From contig NZ_CP065373.1 of assembly GCF_015710575.1 (NCBI RefSeq), positions 372,001 to 436,000 on the forward strand: DNA of 64,000 bases. Reading direction: 5' to 3'. Source of the DNA: Mycolicibacterium mengxianglii. Its GTDB lineage: Bacteria; Actinomycetota; Actinomycetes; Mycobacteriales; Mycobacteriaceae. The translations under genes and the position numbers were made by a program. Positions 8,745-16,792 of the stretch are shown here, in pieces. The notes beneath the pieces are model-generated. The model saw nothing but the letters and a program-made list of their open reading frames with translations, made no database searches and was not told where the DNA came from. Position 1 is the first letter of the stretch. The number at the start of each line of letters is the position of its first letter.

Positions 8745-9286
8745 GCACGGTCTACTACACCGCCTCCAGCCTGGACGGCTTCATCGTCGACACCGATGAC
8801 AGCCTGGGCTGGTTGACCTCTCGGGCCATCGACAACAACGGCCCCTTCGGGATCGACGAGCTCCTGGCGTCGGTCGGGTCGGTGGTGATGGGTTCGGCGA
8901 CCTACGAATGGTTGGTGAAGAACCAGCCCGGCGCCTGGATGTACCCCCAGCCCAGCTGGGTGCTCACCCATCGCCCGGACATCATCGTCGACGGCCATCC
9001 GGTGCACACCTATGCCGGCGCGGTGGCGGATCTGCACCCGGAGCTGGTCGAGGCCGCGGGTGGGCGGGACGTGTGGGTGATGGGCGGCGGCGAGGTGGCC
9101 GCACAGTTCGTCGCCGCCGGGCTGGTGGACCAGATGATCGTCAGCTACGCCCCGTGCAGCCTGGGTGCCGGCTCCCAGGTGCTGCCGCTGCGGTCGGAAT
9201 GGCGGCTGGCCGAATCCGCGGTCAACGGGGAATTTCTCGTCGCCCGGTGGGAGCCGGCGGGTGAAACCGGTGCCACCAGCCCCTGA
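8741..9286 (+). CDS. RibD C-terminal/dihydrofolate-reductase-like protein
   Basis: 181 residues with the DHFR-like fold: N-terminal YYTASSLDGFIVD strand, GSATYEWL helix, the central VWVMGGGEVAAQFVAAGLVD nucleotide-binding segment and a C-terminal LAESAVNGEFLVARW strand. This matches small bacterial reductases of the RibD_C type, which use NADPH; true dihydrofolate or pyrimidine reductase activity is not implied. The ATG at 8741 overlaps the stop of the AraC/DinB regulator (ATGA), indicating coupled translation. Function open, possibly detoxification or pigment chemistry under the regulator. Confidence 0.8.
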   Translation: MSTVYYTASSLDGFIVDTDDSLGWLTSRAIDNNGPFGIDELLASVGSVVMGSATYEWLVKNQPGAWMYPQPSWVLTHRPDIIVDGHPVHTYAGAVADLHPELVEAAGGRDVWVMGGGEVAAQFVAAGLVDQMIVSYAPCSLGAGSQVLPLRSEWRLAESAVNGEFLVARWEPAGETGATSP

Positions 9287-9362
9287 GCAGGGCCGCGAGC
9301 CTGTGGTTTAATCGGAGAATCATGTTCTTCCGTGTCGCGAGCGTTGATAGCGAGATTCGATA

Positions 9363-10853
9363 ATGAGCATTTCGCTGCTGCTGGAGATGGCGATGTCCGG
9401 CGACCCGGAGCGGGTTGCCGTGGTGTCTGGGGACACCAGGCTGACCGCCCAGGAGCTCAGCGATCTGGCCGACGGCGCCGCAGGCGTGATCGCCGAGTCC
9501 GACGCGGACCACGTTGCTTACGTCGGGGCCGGCGGGGTGATGCTGCCGCTGCTGTTGTTCGCCTCGGCGCGCGCGGGTAAAACGTTCACTCCCATCAACT
9601 ACCGGCTCTCCGCGGACGGCATCCAGACGCTGATCGAACGCCTGCCGGCGCCGCTGGTGATCGCCGACGCCCGCTACGCCGACATGATTGGGGCGACCGG
9701 CAAGGCGCGGATGGATTCCCAGGACTTCCTGACCGCCGCTCGGGGTCACGAACCCGCGGCGGAATTCGCCGATCCTGACTCGGTCGGGGTGGTGCTGTTC
9801 ACCTCGGGCACCACGTCGGCGCCCAAGGCCGTCGAGCTCACCCACAACAATCTGACCAGTTATGTCACTGGCACAGTGGAATTCGCGTCCGCGGACGAGT
9901 CCGATGCCGCACTGATCTGCGTGCCGCCGTACCACATCGCCGGTGTCATCGCCGCTCTGTCGAATCTGTACGCGGGCCGAAAGATGGTGTACCTGCCCAA
10001 CTTTGACGCCACCGAGTGGGTTCGGTTGGTCCGCGACGAGAACGTCACCACCGCCACCGTGGTGCCGACGATGCTCGACCGCATCATCCGGGTGCTCGAG
10101 AGCGGCGACGAAGACCGGTTGCCGAGCCTGCGAAACTTGGCCTACGGCGGTTCCAAGGTAGGACTTCCATTGGTACGCAATGCTCTTGAGCTGCTGCCGC
10201 ATGTCGGTTTCGTCAATGCCTACGGACTTACCGAGACCAGCTCCACGATCGCGGTCCTCACCCCCGATGACCACCGCGCGGCCTTCGGCAACGCCGACGC
10301 CGACGCCGCCAAACGACTCGGGTCCGTCGGTCAGCCGGTCCCCGGTATCGAGGTGCAGATCCGTGACGAGGCGGGCAATGTGCTGGGGCCGGGGGAGACC
10401 GGTGAGCTGTTCGTCCGCGGCGAGCAGGTCTCGGGCCGCTACACCGGGATCGGATCCGTGCTCGATGAGCAGGGCTGGTTTCCCACCAGAGATGTCGCCA
10501 TGCTCGACGATGCGGGTTACCTGTTCATCGGCGGCCGCTCCGATGACACGATCATCCGCGGCGGCGAGAACATCGCACCCGCCGAGCTGGAAGACGTGCT
10601 GATCGAGCATCCGCATGTCCATGAGGTCGCGGTGGTCGGGGTGGAGGACCCGCAGTGGGGCCAGGCCATCGTCGCCGTGGTGGTGCCTGCCGACGGCGCC
10701 GAACCCGACCCCGACGAGTTGCGCGAATACGTCCGAAAGGCCTTGCGCGGCTCACGAACTCCGGACCGCGTAGTCTTCCGCGACGAGTTGCCGACCAACG
10801 CGACGGGCAAGATCCTGCGCCGCGAGATCGTCGCAAGCCTTGACCCAGCGTAG
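9363..10853 (+). CDS. Class I adenylate-forming enzyme (acyl-CoA synthetase, FadD family)
   Basis: 496 residues with the complete ANL core: LFTSGTTSAPKAVELTH P-loop (about residues 145-160), NAYGLTETSST adenine motif, GWFPTRDVAMLDDAGYLFIGGRSDDTIIRGGENI hinge region and catalytic Lys in NATGKILRR. Role: ATP-dependent activation of a carboxylate to a CoA thioester. A small unknown protein follows 34 bp downstream on the same strand and is probably co-transcribed. The substrate is not predictable from what I can see, so no fadD number is given. Confidence 0.87.
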   Translation: MSISLLLEMAMSGDPERVAVVSGDTRLTAQELSDLADGAAGVIAESDADHVAYVGAGGVMLPLLLFASARAGKTFTPINYRLSADGIQTLIERLPAPLVIADARYADMIGATGKARMDSQDFLTAARGHEPAAEFADPDSVGVVLFTSGTTSAPKAVELTHNNLTSYVTGTVEFASADESDAALICVPPYHIAGVIAALSNLYAGRKMVYLPNFDATEWVRLVRDENVTTATVVPTMLDRIIRVLESGDEDRLPSLRNLAYGGSKVGLPLVRNALELLPHVGFVNAYGLTETSSTIAVLTPDDHRAAFGNADADAAKRLGSVGQPVPGIEVQIRDEAGNVLGPGETGELFVRGEQVSGRYTGIGSVLDEQGWFPTRDVAMLDDAGYLFIGGRSDDTIIRGGENIAPAELEDVLIEHPHVHEVAVVGVEDPQWGQAIVAVVVPADGAEPDPDELREYVRKALRGSRTPDRVVFRDELPTNATGKILRREIVASLDPA

Positions 10854-10887
10854 CTCGAGAAAAGCGAAGTGAAGTGAGGACAACACG

Positions 10888-11199
10888 ATGGTGAAGAACG
10901 GCAGCCGTTTGCAGAGCCAGGTCGACGACACCCAGGTGATCGTGGTCAAGTCTGCCGACAGCCTCGACGATCTGCGCTGTGGCGGTGCACCGATGGTGGA
11001 ACTGGGCTCACCCAAAGACCCCGGAAACGCCACTGCCGAACTGGATCCGACGTTCGCCGAGGGCACTGTCATGGGCAAGCGTTACGTGGACGACGCCGGT
11101 GCCGAAGTGCTGGTGACCAAGGCGGGCAAGGGCAGCCTGTCGGTCGGCGAGACCCCCTTGACCCTCAAAGAAGCCAAGCCGCTGCCGGCCAGCGACTGA
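10888..11199 (+). CDS. Small conserved actinobacterial protein of unknown function
   Basis: 103 residues, hydrophilic, no signal peptide and no membrane segment. Visible landmarks are an N-terminal VKNGSRLQSQVDDTQVIVVK strand region, a LRCGGAPMVEL turn with the only Cys, and GKRYVDDAGAEVLVTKAGKGSL. I do not recognise a catalytic motif. It lies just after the acyl-CoA synthetase, probably in the same transcript, and is closed by a strong hairpin starting at 11192 that overlaps its stop. A role linked to the FadD is only a guess from position. Confidence 0.75.
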   Translation: MVKNGSRLQSQVDDTQVIVVKSADSLDDLRCGGAPMVELGSPKDPGNATAELDPTFAEGTVMGKRYVDDAGAEVLVTKAGKGSLSVGETPLTLKEAKPLPASD

Positions 11200-11223
11200 C
11201 CCCGACGAGTCGGGGCCAGTCGC
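11192..11223. terminator. Hairpin between convergent genes
   Basis: Two 15-base arms (11192-11206 and 11209-11223) pair with one A/C mismatch around a two-base centre. It straddles the stop of the 103-residue gene and precedes the convergent thiolase stop by a few bases, so it can stop transcription from both sides. There is no clear T-run. Confidence 0.65.
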
Positions 11224-11229
11224 AGGGCA

Positions 11230-12417
11230 TCAGCTGACTTCGATCACCATCGCGGCACCCATGCCGCCGCCGGCACACATCGACAGCACCCCGATGCCGC
11301 CGCCGCGGCGACGCAGTTCATAAATCGCCGAGGTGATCATCCGGGCGCCGGTCGCGGCGATCGGATGGCCGATGCTGATGCCCGAGCCGTACACATTGAC
11401 CAGTTCCTCGTCGAGGCCCAGCTGGCGGGTGCAAGCGACGGCCTGTGCGGCGAAGGCCTCGTTGATCTCGAACAGGGCGACGTCGGAGATCTTCAACCCA
11501 GCCAGCTCGAGCGCCTTGGGAATGGCGTAGATGGGGCCGCTGCCGGTGCGCTTGGGGGCCACCCCGACCTGTGTCCAGGACAGGATGTTGGCCAGCACGT
11601 CCTGCTGGGTGGTGGGGCTGGCCAGGGCGACGACGGCAGCAGCGTCGTTGGTGCCCGAGGAGTTGCCCGCGGTGACGGTGAAACCCTCGATTTCCGGGTG
11701 CAGCACCTTCAGCCCGGACAGCACCTCCATCGAGGTCTCGCGACGGGGGTGCTCGTCCTGGGCGAACAGTGCCGTCGACCCGTCCTCTTTGGTGACCTGG
11801 ATGGGCACGATCTCGTCGACGAACGACCCGGCGTCGATGGCTTTCACCGCGCGCTGGTGACTGCGCAGCGCCCAGGCGTCCTGGTCTTCACGGCTGATGC
11901 CGTATTCGACGGCGCAGTTGTGCGCGACGGTGATCGACATGTCGAACGGCGGCGCATCGTCGGTCCACGGATTCGACATCGGCGACCAACGCTCCCAGTC
12001 CTCGGGGGCCTTCCCGGTGGTGAACGCCTTGCGTTTGGTCATCTGCGGCATGGTCGACAGCGACTCCATGCCACCGGCGAGGATCGCCTGGCTCATGCCG
12101 GCCGCGATCTGCCCGGCGCCGACGGCGACGGCCGCGAGGCTGGAGGCGCACTGCCGGTTGACGGCCAGGCCGGGGATGTTCTGGAAACCGAGATCCACTG
12201 CGATGTAACGGGCGCTGTCGCCGCCACCCTGCAGGCTCTCGGCGAGCACCAGGTCGTCGAAGTCGGCGGGCTCGAGGCCGGAGCGTTCGACCACGGCGGC
12301 CACGATCGGCTTCGCGAGTTCGATCGCGGGGGTGTTGGCCAGCGTGCCCTTCCGGGCGGTGCCGATCGCGGTGCGGGCCGCCGCGATGATCGCGGCCTTA
12401 CTGCTGCTTGCAGGCAT
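11230..12417 (-). CDS. Acetyl-CoA acetyltransferase (thiolase)
   Basis: A degradative/biosynthetic type II thiolase of 395 residues. The nucleophile is Cys90 in VNRQCASSL; the general-base elements are NEAFAAQ, GHPIAATGARM and the second Cys in SMCAGGGMGAAM near the C-terminus. Complete in length. It catalyses thiolytic cleavage of 3-oxoacyl-CoA or acetoacetyl-CoA formation. It lies alone on its strand, convergent with the FadD/unknown pair and divergent from the SnoaL-like gene across 101 bp. A fadA number cannot be assigned from the sequence alone. Confidence 0.9.
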   Translation of the reverse strand: MPASSSKAAIIAAARTAIGTARKGTLANTPAIELAKPIVAAVVERSGLEPADFDDLVLAESLQGGGDSARYIAVDLGFQNIPGLAVNRQCASSLAAVAVGAGQIAAGMSQAILAGGMESLSTMPQMTKRKAFTTGKAPEDWERWSPMSNPWTDDAPPFDMSITVAHNCAVEYGISREDQDAWALRSHQRAVKAIDAGSFVDEIVPIQVTKEDGSTALFAQDEHPRRETSMEVLSGLKVLHPEIEGFTVTAGNSSGTNDAAAVVALASPTTQQDVLANILSWTQVGVAPKRTGSGPIYAIPKALELAGLKISDVALFEINEAFAAQAVACTRQLGLDEELVNVYGSGISIGHPIAATGARMITSAIYELRRRGGGIGVLSMCAGGGMGAAMVIEVS

Positions 12418-12518
12418 GGGATCTCCGAGGGCTTGAGCCGAGAAGTTGATTCTGGTTTACAGAAAACGATATTACCGTAACGCGATGAATCCGGCGGCCA
12501 CGGCCGGTCTGTCCTGGA

Positions 12519-12914
12519 GTGACCGAAAACGAAGACGACCTCCGCGCCCGAGTGCACCGTTGGATCGCCGCCATCCAGGCCTGCGACCTCGACGGGGTGG
12601 CTGCTGATCACGCCGACGACATCGTGCTCTTCGATGTGCCCCCGCCCTACGACGGCATCCGGGGCATAGGCGCCTACCGGGACAGTTGGCCGATGTTCTT
12701 CGAGTATCTGGCCGGCGGTGCCCTTCTCGATCTCGTCGAACTCAACGTCATCGCCGGCGACAGCGCCGGATTCGCCTATGGCCTGCTGCGCTGTGGCACC
12801 CCGGTGGAACTGACCGCAAAGCCCGAGCGGCGACTGCGGTTCACCATCGGTTTCCGCAAGCGCGACGGACGTTGGCAGGTCGCCCACGAGCATCATTCCT
12901 TCCCGATGGAGTGA
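12519..12914 (+). CDS. SnoaL/NTF2-like protein
   Basis: 131 residues with the cone-shaped NTF2-like pattern: N-terminal helix ARVHRWIAAIQACDLDGVAADHADDIVLFDVPPP, a middle WPMFFEYLAG helix, then strands ending in RWQVAHEHHSFPME. SgcJ/SnoaL-type proteins are mostly small polyketide or steroid-type isomerases or of unknown function. The start is GTG. It is divergent from the thiolase and followed by a perfect terminator. The substrate is unknown. Confidence 0.78.
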   Translation: MTENEDDLRARVHRWIAAIQACDLDGVAADHADDIVLFDVPPPYDGIRGIGAYRDSWPMFFEYLAGGALLDLVELNVIAGDSAGFAYGLLRCGTPVELTAKPERRLRFTIGFRKRDGRWQVAHEHHSFPME

Positions 12915-12949
12915 CAAGCTCTACGGCCCGGTGACCACCAACACCAAAG

Positions 12950-12980
12950 AAGGCACCCCCGGGGACTCCGGGGGTGCCTT
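12950..12980. terminator. Rho-independent terminator, bidirectional
   Basis: A perfect 13-bp stem (12950-12962 with 12968-12980), five-base loop GGACT, flanked by an A-rich left side and a TTTT right side. It separates the convergent SnoaL-like and aldehyde dehydrogenase genes. Confidence 0.9.
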
Positions 12981-13024
12981 TTCGTGGTGGCTCGTTGTTA
13001 CTGGCCGGACTGCAGTCCTCCGGA

Positions 13025-14506
13025 CTACACCTCAGGCGTGTACCCGAACGGCAGCAGCACGCTCTTGGACTCGCAGTACTGCTCGATGCCCTCGGGGCCG
13101 TTCTCGCGGCCGATGCCGGAGTTCTTGTAGCCGCCGAACGGGGAACCCGGGTCGAACGCGTACATGTTGACCCCGTAGGTGCCGGTCCGGATCTTGTTGG
13201 CGATCTGCAGCGCCCGCGGGATGTCGGTGGTGTAGACGCTGCCGGCCAGACCGTACGGCGAGTCGTTGGCGATCCGAACGGCGTCCTCTTCGGTCTCGAA
13301 CGGGATCACCGCCAGCACCGGGCCGAAGATCTCCTCCTGGGCGATCGTCATCGAGTTGTCGACATCGGCGAACACCGTCGGCTGGACGTACCAGCCCGAG
13401 TCCAGACCCTCCGGTCGGCCACCGCCGGTGACGATCCGGGCGCCTTCCTCCACACCCTTCTTGATGTAGCCCTCCACCCGGTCGCGCTGCTTCTCGCTGA
13501 TCAGCGGGCCGATCATCGCGGCGGCGTCATCGGGCAGCCCCACCTGCATGGCGGCGACGGCGCCGGCGAGCTTCTCGACCACCTCGTCGTAGCGGGACTG
13601 CGGTGCCAGGATGCGGGTCTGGGCGACGCAGGCCTGCCCGGAGTTCATCAGCCCCGAGAACACCAGCATCGGCAGCGTCGAGTCCAGGTCGGCGTCTTCG
13701 AGGATGATCGCGGCCGACTTGCCGCCGAGTTCCAGCGTGCACGGCTTGAGCTTCTCGGCGGCCAGCTTGCCGATCTCCTTGCCGACGGCGGAGCTGCCGG
13801 TGAAGGTGAACTTGTCCAGCTCGGGATTGGCGGTCAGCGCGCGGCCGGTCTCCGGGCCGCCGGGCACGATCGACAGCACGCCTTCGGGTAGCCCGGCCTC
13901 GGCGAACATCTGAGCCATCGCGAACACCGACAGGGGGGTCTCGGCGGCCGGCTTGAGCACCACGGTGCAACCGGCGAGCAGAGCGGGGCCGAGCTTGTTG
14001 GCCGCCAGGAAGAACGGCACGTTCCAGGCGGTGACCGCGCCGACGACACCGATCGGCTCCTTGCGCACCAAGGTCTGGCCGTAGATGCCGTCGCGGATTT
14101 CCTGCCAGGTGTACTTGTCCGCGGCGCCCACGTAGTAGTTGAACGACGACATCGCCGCGCCGTACTGCATCATGTCGACGATGGTCGGCGGCTGACCGGT
14201 CTCGGCGCCCAGCAGGAACTTCAGCTCGTCGGCCCGCTCTTCCATCAGCTTGACGGCAGCGCCGAGGACGGCGGCGCGCTCCTGCGGAGAGGTGTGCGGC
14301 CACGGGCCCTCGTCGAACGCCTTACGGGCCGCAGCGCACGCGGCGTCGACGTCGGCCTGGGCCGCCAACGGCACCTGGCCGACCTTTTCGCCGGTGGCCG
14401 GCGAGAAGACCTCGATGACGTCGGAACTCGACGGATCCACCCAGTGGCCGCCGATGAAAAGCTTGTCGTAATCGGTCTTGAAGGCAGAATCCAGACTCTG
14501 TGTCAT
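13025..14506 (-). CDS. Aldehyde dehydrogenase (Rv0223c-like)
   Basis: 493 residues with all NAD(P)-dependent ALDH signatures: TAWNVPFFLAANKLGPALLAG (oxyanion Asn), FTGSSAVGKEIG nucleotide loop, catalytic Glu in LELGGKSA and catalytic Cys in SGQACVAQTR, then QEEIFGPVLAVI. It oxidises an aldehyde to the acid; the substrate is unknown. The ATG at 14506 is chosen since similarity starts there; the longer upstream frame runs through the methyltransferase gene. A KstR-like palindrome lies 32 bp upstream, suggesting regulation with sterol catabolism. The order with the methyltransferase and glycosyltransferase matches Rv0223c-Rv0225. Confidence 0.92.
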   Translation of the reverse strand: MTQSLDSAFKTDYDKLFIGGHWVDPSSSDVIEVFSPATGEKVGQVPLAAQADVDAACAAARKAFDEGPWPHTSPQERAAVLGAAVKLMEERADELKFLLGAETGQPPTIVDMMQYGAAMSSFNYYVGAADKYTWQEIRDGIYGQTLVRKEPIGVVGAVTAWNVPFFLAANKLGPALLAGCTVVLKPAAETPLSVFAMAQMFAEAGLPEGVLSIVPGGPETGRALTANPELDKFTFTGSSAVGKEIGKLAAEKLKPCTLELGGKSAAIILEDADLDSTLPMLVFSGLMNSGQACVAQTRILAPQSRYDEVVEKLAGAVAAMQVGLPDDAAAMIGPLISEKQRDRVEGYIKKGVEEGARIVTGGGRPEGLDSGWYVQPTVFADVDNSMTIAQEEIFGPVLAVIPFETEEDAVRIANDSPYGLAGSVYTTDIPRALQIANKIRTGTYGVNMYAFDPGSPFGGYKNSGIGRENGPEGIEQYCESKSVLLPFGYTPEV

Positions 14507-14537
14507 GAGCGTCACATTACCGAGAAACTGACGCGAC

Positions 14538-14551
14538 GAGAACCTGTTCCA
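14538..14551. promoter_or_regulatory. KstR-like operator upstream of aldehyde dehydrogenase
   Basis: Reads G-AG-AAC-CT-GTT-CC-A: it matches T-N2-AAC-N2-GTT-N2-A except for the first base. It lies in the 47-bp gap between the methyltransferase stop and the aldehyde dehydrogenase start. Repression by KstR is inferred. Confidence 0.55.
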
Positions 14552-14553
14552 AT

Positions 14554-15336
14554 TCAACGCTGCAAAACCAACACCAAGTTGCTCACCAGAAACTCGCGAA
14601 CCCCTGGCACCGCGGTCAGCCACCACGCCCATCGCGGGTGGTAGCGGGGAAATGCGGCGATCAACGCGCCGGTGCCGGCCGCCCACTCCAGCCCGTCGGC
14701 GGCGGACACCGCGAAAAGCGACGAGCCGTAGTTGTTCTTCGGTGGGTGGCCATGCCTGCGGGTGTAGCGGGCCGCGGCCCGCGCACCGCCCAGGTAGTGG
14801 GTCAGCCCCATCTCGTGGCCGCCGAACGGGCCCAGCCACACGGTGTACGACAGGATCACCAGGCCGCCCGGGCGGGTCACCCGCAACATCTCCGCGCCCA
14901 GTTGCCAGGGCCGAGGAACATGCTCGGCGACGTTCGAGGACAGGCAGATGTCGACGCTGCCGTCGGCGAACGGCAACGCCATCCCGGAGGCCCGGACGAA
15001 CCGCCCCGACCCGTTGAGGTGCCCAGGGGCGGCGTGCATCTCGCGAGGATCGGGCTCGACGCCGATGTAGGACATCCCACGCGCGCCGAAGGCGTCGGCG
15101 AAATACCCCGGCCCGCCGCCCACGTCGACCACGGTCAGGCCGCTGGGGGTACCGCCCACAGCGCCCTGCCACAGATCACTCACCAACGCCGCGGTGTCGT
15201 CGGCGAGGGCGCCGTAGAACCGGGCGGGGTCGCGCTGCTCGAAGCGGAACTGTGACAGCAGCCGCACCGACCGCGCGAGTGTTGCGCGCCTCGCGAACGT
15301 ATCGGTGGCCGTCCTACCAACGCCCATCCCAGGCAC
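14554..15336 (-). CDS. SAM-dependent class I methyltransferase (Rv0224c-like)
   Basis: 260 residues. The SAM-binding motif I is VVDVGGGPGYFADAF (about residues 69-83), followed by the acidic GVEPD end of strand 2, GMALPFADGSVDICLSSNVAEH as motifs II/III and LRVTRPGGLVILSY. A hydrophobic C-terminus may touch the membrane. It matches Rv0224c in length and order. The methyl acceptor is unknown. It is divergent from the glycosyltransferase with about 23 bp between starts, so their promoters overlap each other's 5' region. Confidence 0.87.
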   Translation of the reverse strand: MPGMGVGRTATDTFARRATLARSVRLLSQFRFEQRDPARFYGALADDTAALVSDLWQGAVGGTPSGLTVVDVGGGPGYFADAFGARGMSYIGVEPDPREMHAAPGHLNGSGRFVRASGMALPFADGSVDICLSSNVAEHVPRPWQLGAEMLRVTRPGGLVILSYTVWLGPFGGHEMGLTHYLGGARAAARYTRRHGHPPKNNYGSSLFAVSAADGLEWAAGTGALIAAFPRYHPRWAWWLTAVPGVREFLVSNLVLVLQR

Positions 15337-15359
15337 CCTACGCAGCTAGGCTGGCTCCG

Positions 15360-16535
15360 ATGACCAGCACACCTGACCGACACCGCGGAGTCCGTTCCGT
15401 GCTGTTGTTGTGCTGGCGCGACAGCGGCCATCCGCAGGGCGGCGGCAGCGAGGCCTACCTACAGCGGATCGGCGCCCAGCTGGCCGCCGACGGCGTACGG
15501 GTGACGCTGCGCACCGCGCAGTACCCGGGTGCCCCGCGCCGGGAAACGGTCGACGGTGTGCGGATCAGCCGCGGTGGCGGCCCCTACTCGGTGTACATCT
15601 GGGCGGGCCTGGCGATGGTGCTGGCCCGGATCGGGCTCGGTCCGCTGCGTCGTGCGCGCCCCGACGTCGTGATCGACACCCAGAACGGCATCCCGTTCCT
15701 GGCGCGGCTGGCCTACGGCCGGCGGGTCGTGCTGCTGGTGCACCACTGCCACCGCGAGCAGTGGCCCGTCGCCGGCCCCGTGCTCGGACGGCTGGGCTGG
15801 TTCATCGAGTCGAAACTCTCGCCGTGGATGCACAACCGCCACCAGTACGTCACGGTGTCCCTGCCCTCGGCCCGCGACCTGACCGAACTCGGTGTCGCAC
15901 CGCCGCGCATCGCCGTGGTGCGCAACGGCCTGGACGAGGTTCCCGAAGCGGCTCTGCAGGCCGGGAGGTCGGCGACGCCGCGGGTCGCGGTGTTGTCCCG
16001 GCTGGTGCCGCACAAGCAGATCGAAGACGCCCTCGACGCGGTGGCGGCGCTGCGCCCCCGGATGCCGGACCTGCACCTCGACATCGTGGGTGGCGGGTGG
16101 TGGCATCAGCCCCTGGTCGACTACGCGGCTCTGCTGGGGATCTCCGATGCGGTGACATTCCACGGCCACGTCGATGACGCCACCAAACACCAAGTGGTGC
16201 ACCGTGCCTGGGTTCACGTGCTGCCGTCGCGCAAAGAAGGGTGGGGTCTTGCCGTCGTCGAGGCCGCTCAGCACGGGGTGCCGACCATCGGCTACGAATC
16301 CTCCGGGGGGCTGGCCGATTCGATCGTCGACGGGGTGACGGGCACGCTGGTCGCCGACCGTGACGAGATGATCGACAAGCTCGAGTTGCTCCTGCGGGAC
16401 GAGGAGCTACGTACCGGTCTGGGTGACAAGGCGCAGGCACGCAGCGGCGACTTCTCGTGGCCGCAGAGCGCGCGGGCGATGCGTACCGTGCTCGATGCAG
16501 TGCACCGCGGTACCCGGGTCAGCGGCCTGGTCTGA
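15360..16535 (+). CDS. GT4-family glycosyltransferase (Rv0225-like)
   Basis: 391 residues with a GT-B fold: N-domain with GGGSEAYLQRIGAQLAADG, C-domain with VAVLSRLVPHKQIEDALDAV and the nucleotide-sugar E-X7-E motif in SRKEGWGLAVVEA, then SSGGLADSI. It transfers a sugar from an activated donor to a lipid or envelope acceptor on the cytoplasmic side. The ATG at 15360 starts the similarity. It matches Rv0225 in order (between a methyltransferase and the Rv0226c-type membrane protein). Donor and acceptor are unknown. Confidence 0.88.
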   Translation: MTSTPDRHRGVRSVLLLCWRDSGHPQGGGSEAYLQRIGAQLAADGVRVTLRTAQYPGAPRRETVDGVRISRGGGPYSVYIWAGLAMVLARIGLGPLRRARPDVVIDTQNGIPFLARLAYGRRVVLLVHHCHREQWPVAGPVLGRLGWFIESKLSPWMHNRHQYVTVSLPSARDLTELGVAPPRIAVVRNGLDEVPEAALQAGRSATPRVAVLSRLVPHKQIEDALDAVAALRPRMPDLHLDIVGGGWWHQPLVDYAALLGISDAVTFHGHVDDATKHQVVHRAWVHVLPSRKEGWGLAVVEAAQHGVPTIGYESSGGLADSIVDGVTGTLVADRDEMIDKLELLLRDEELRTGLGDKAQARSGDFSWPQSARAMRTVLDAVHRGTRVSGLV

Positions 16536-16544
16536 GGCTCACTG

Positions 16545-16792
16545 CATCGCGCGCCCAGATCCCGGGGGCGGTGTTGGCCGGGCCGGCGCCCGTCATCTCC
16601 GTCGGGCTGGTGAGCCTGGCCGGTGGGTCACCCACCTTGCTCGCTGGGGCGATGGTCGCCGTGGCAGTGGCCGGCCTGGTAGCGGTGCTGGCACTGCCCG
16701 AAACCCGGGGCATCGACCTGGCACCGATGGCCCACGTGGAGGACCGACCGCGGGGCGAAACACCCGCTGCGTCGCCGAGCGTCAGGCCGTGA
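16545..16792 (+). pseudogene. C-terminal fragment of an MFS transporter
   Basis: Directly after the glycosyltransferase stop, a frame reads QIPGAVLAGPAPVISVGLVS, then one transmembrane helix, then LALPETRGIDLAP. This is the usual end of a 12-helix MFS (metabolite:H+ symporter-type) protein, with the PETRG motif after the last helix. Everything before helix 11-12 is missing and there is no own start, so it is a remnant of about 80 codons. Its stop overlaps the end of the convergent membrane protein gene. The MFS assignment rests on motif memory. Confidence 0.6.

Noticed and set aside
9318..9336. AGAA...TTCT near the FadD start as a KstR site
   Set aside because: The centre has one base too many and AAC/GTT are not both present, so it does not fit T-N2-AAC-N2-GTT-N2-A.
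9222..10622. A 466-codon frame antisense to the acyl-CoA synthetase
   Set aside because: Its reading frame mirrors the FadD third-codon-position bias; no family resemblance, while the FadD has all motifs.
14507..15172. Extension of the aldehyde dehydrogenase frame upstream of its ATG
   Set aside because: The extra 222 codons lie over the methyltransferase gene in another frame and have Arg-rich shadow composition.
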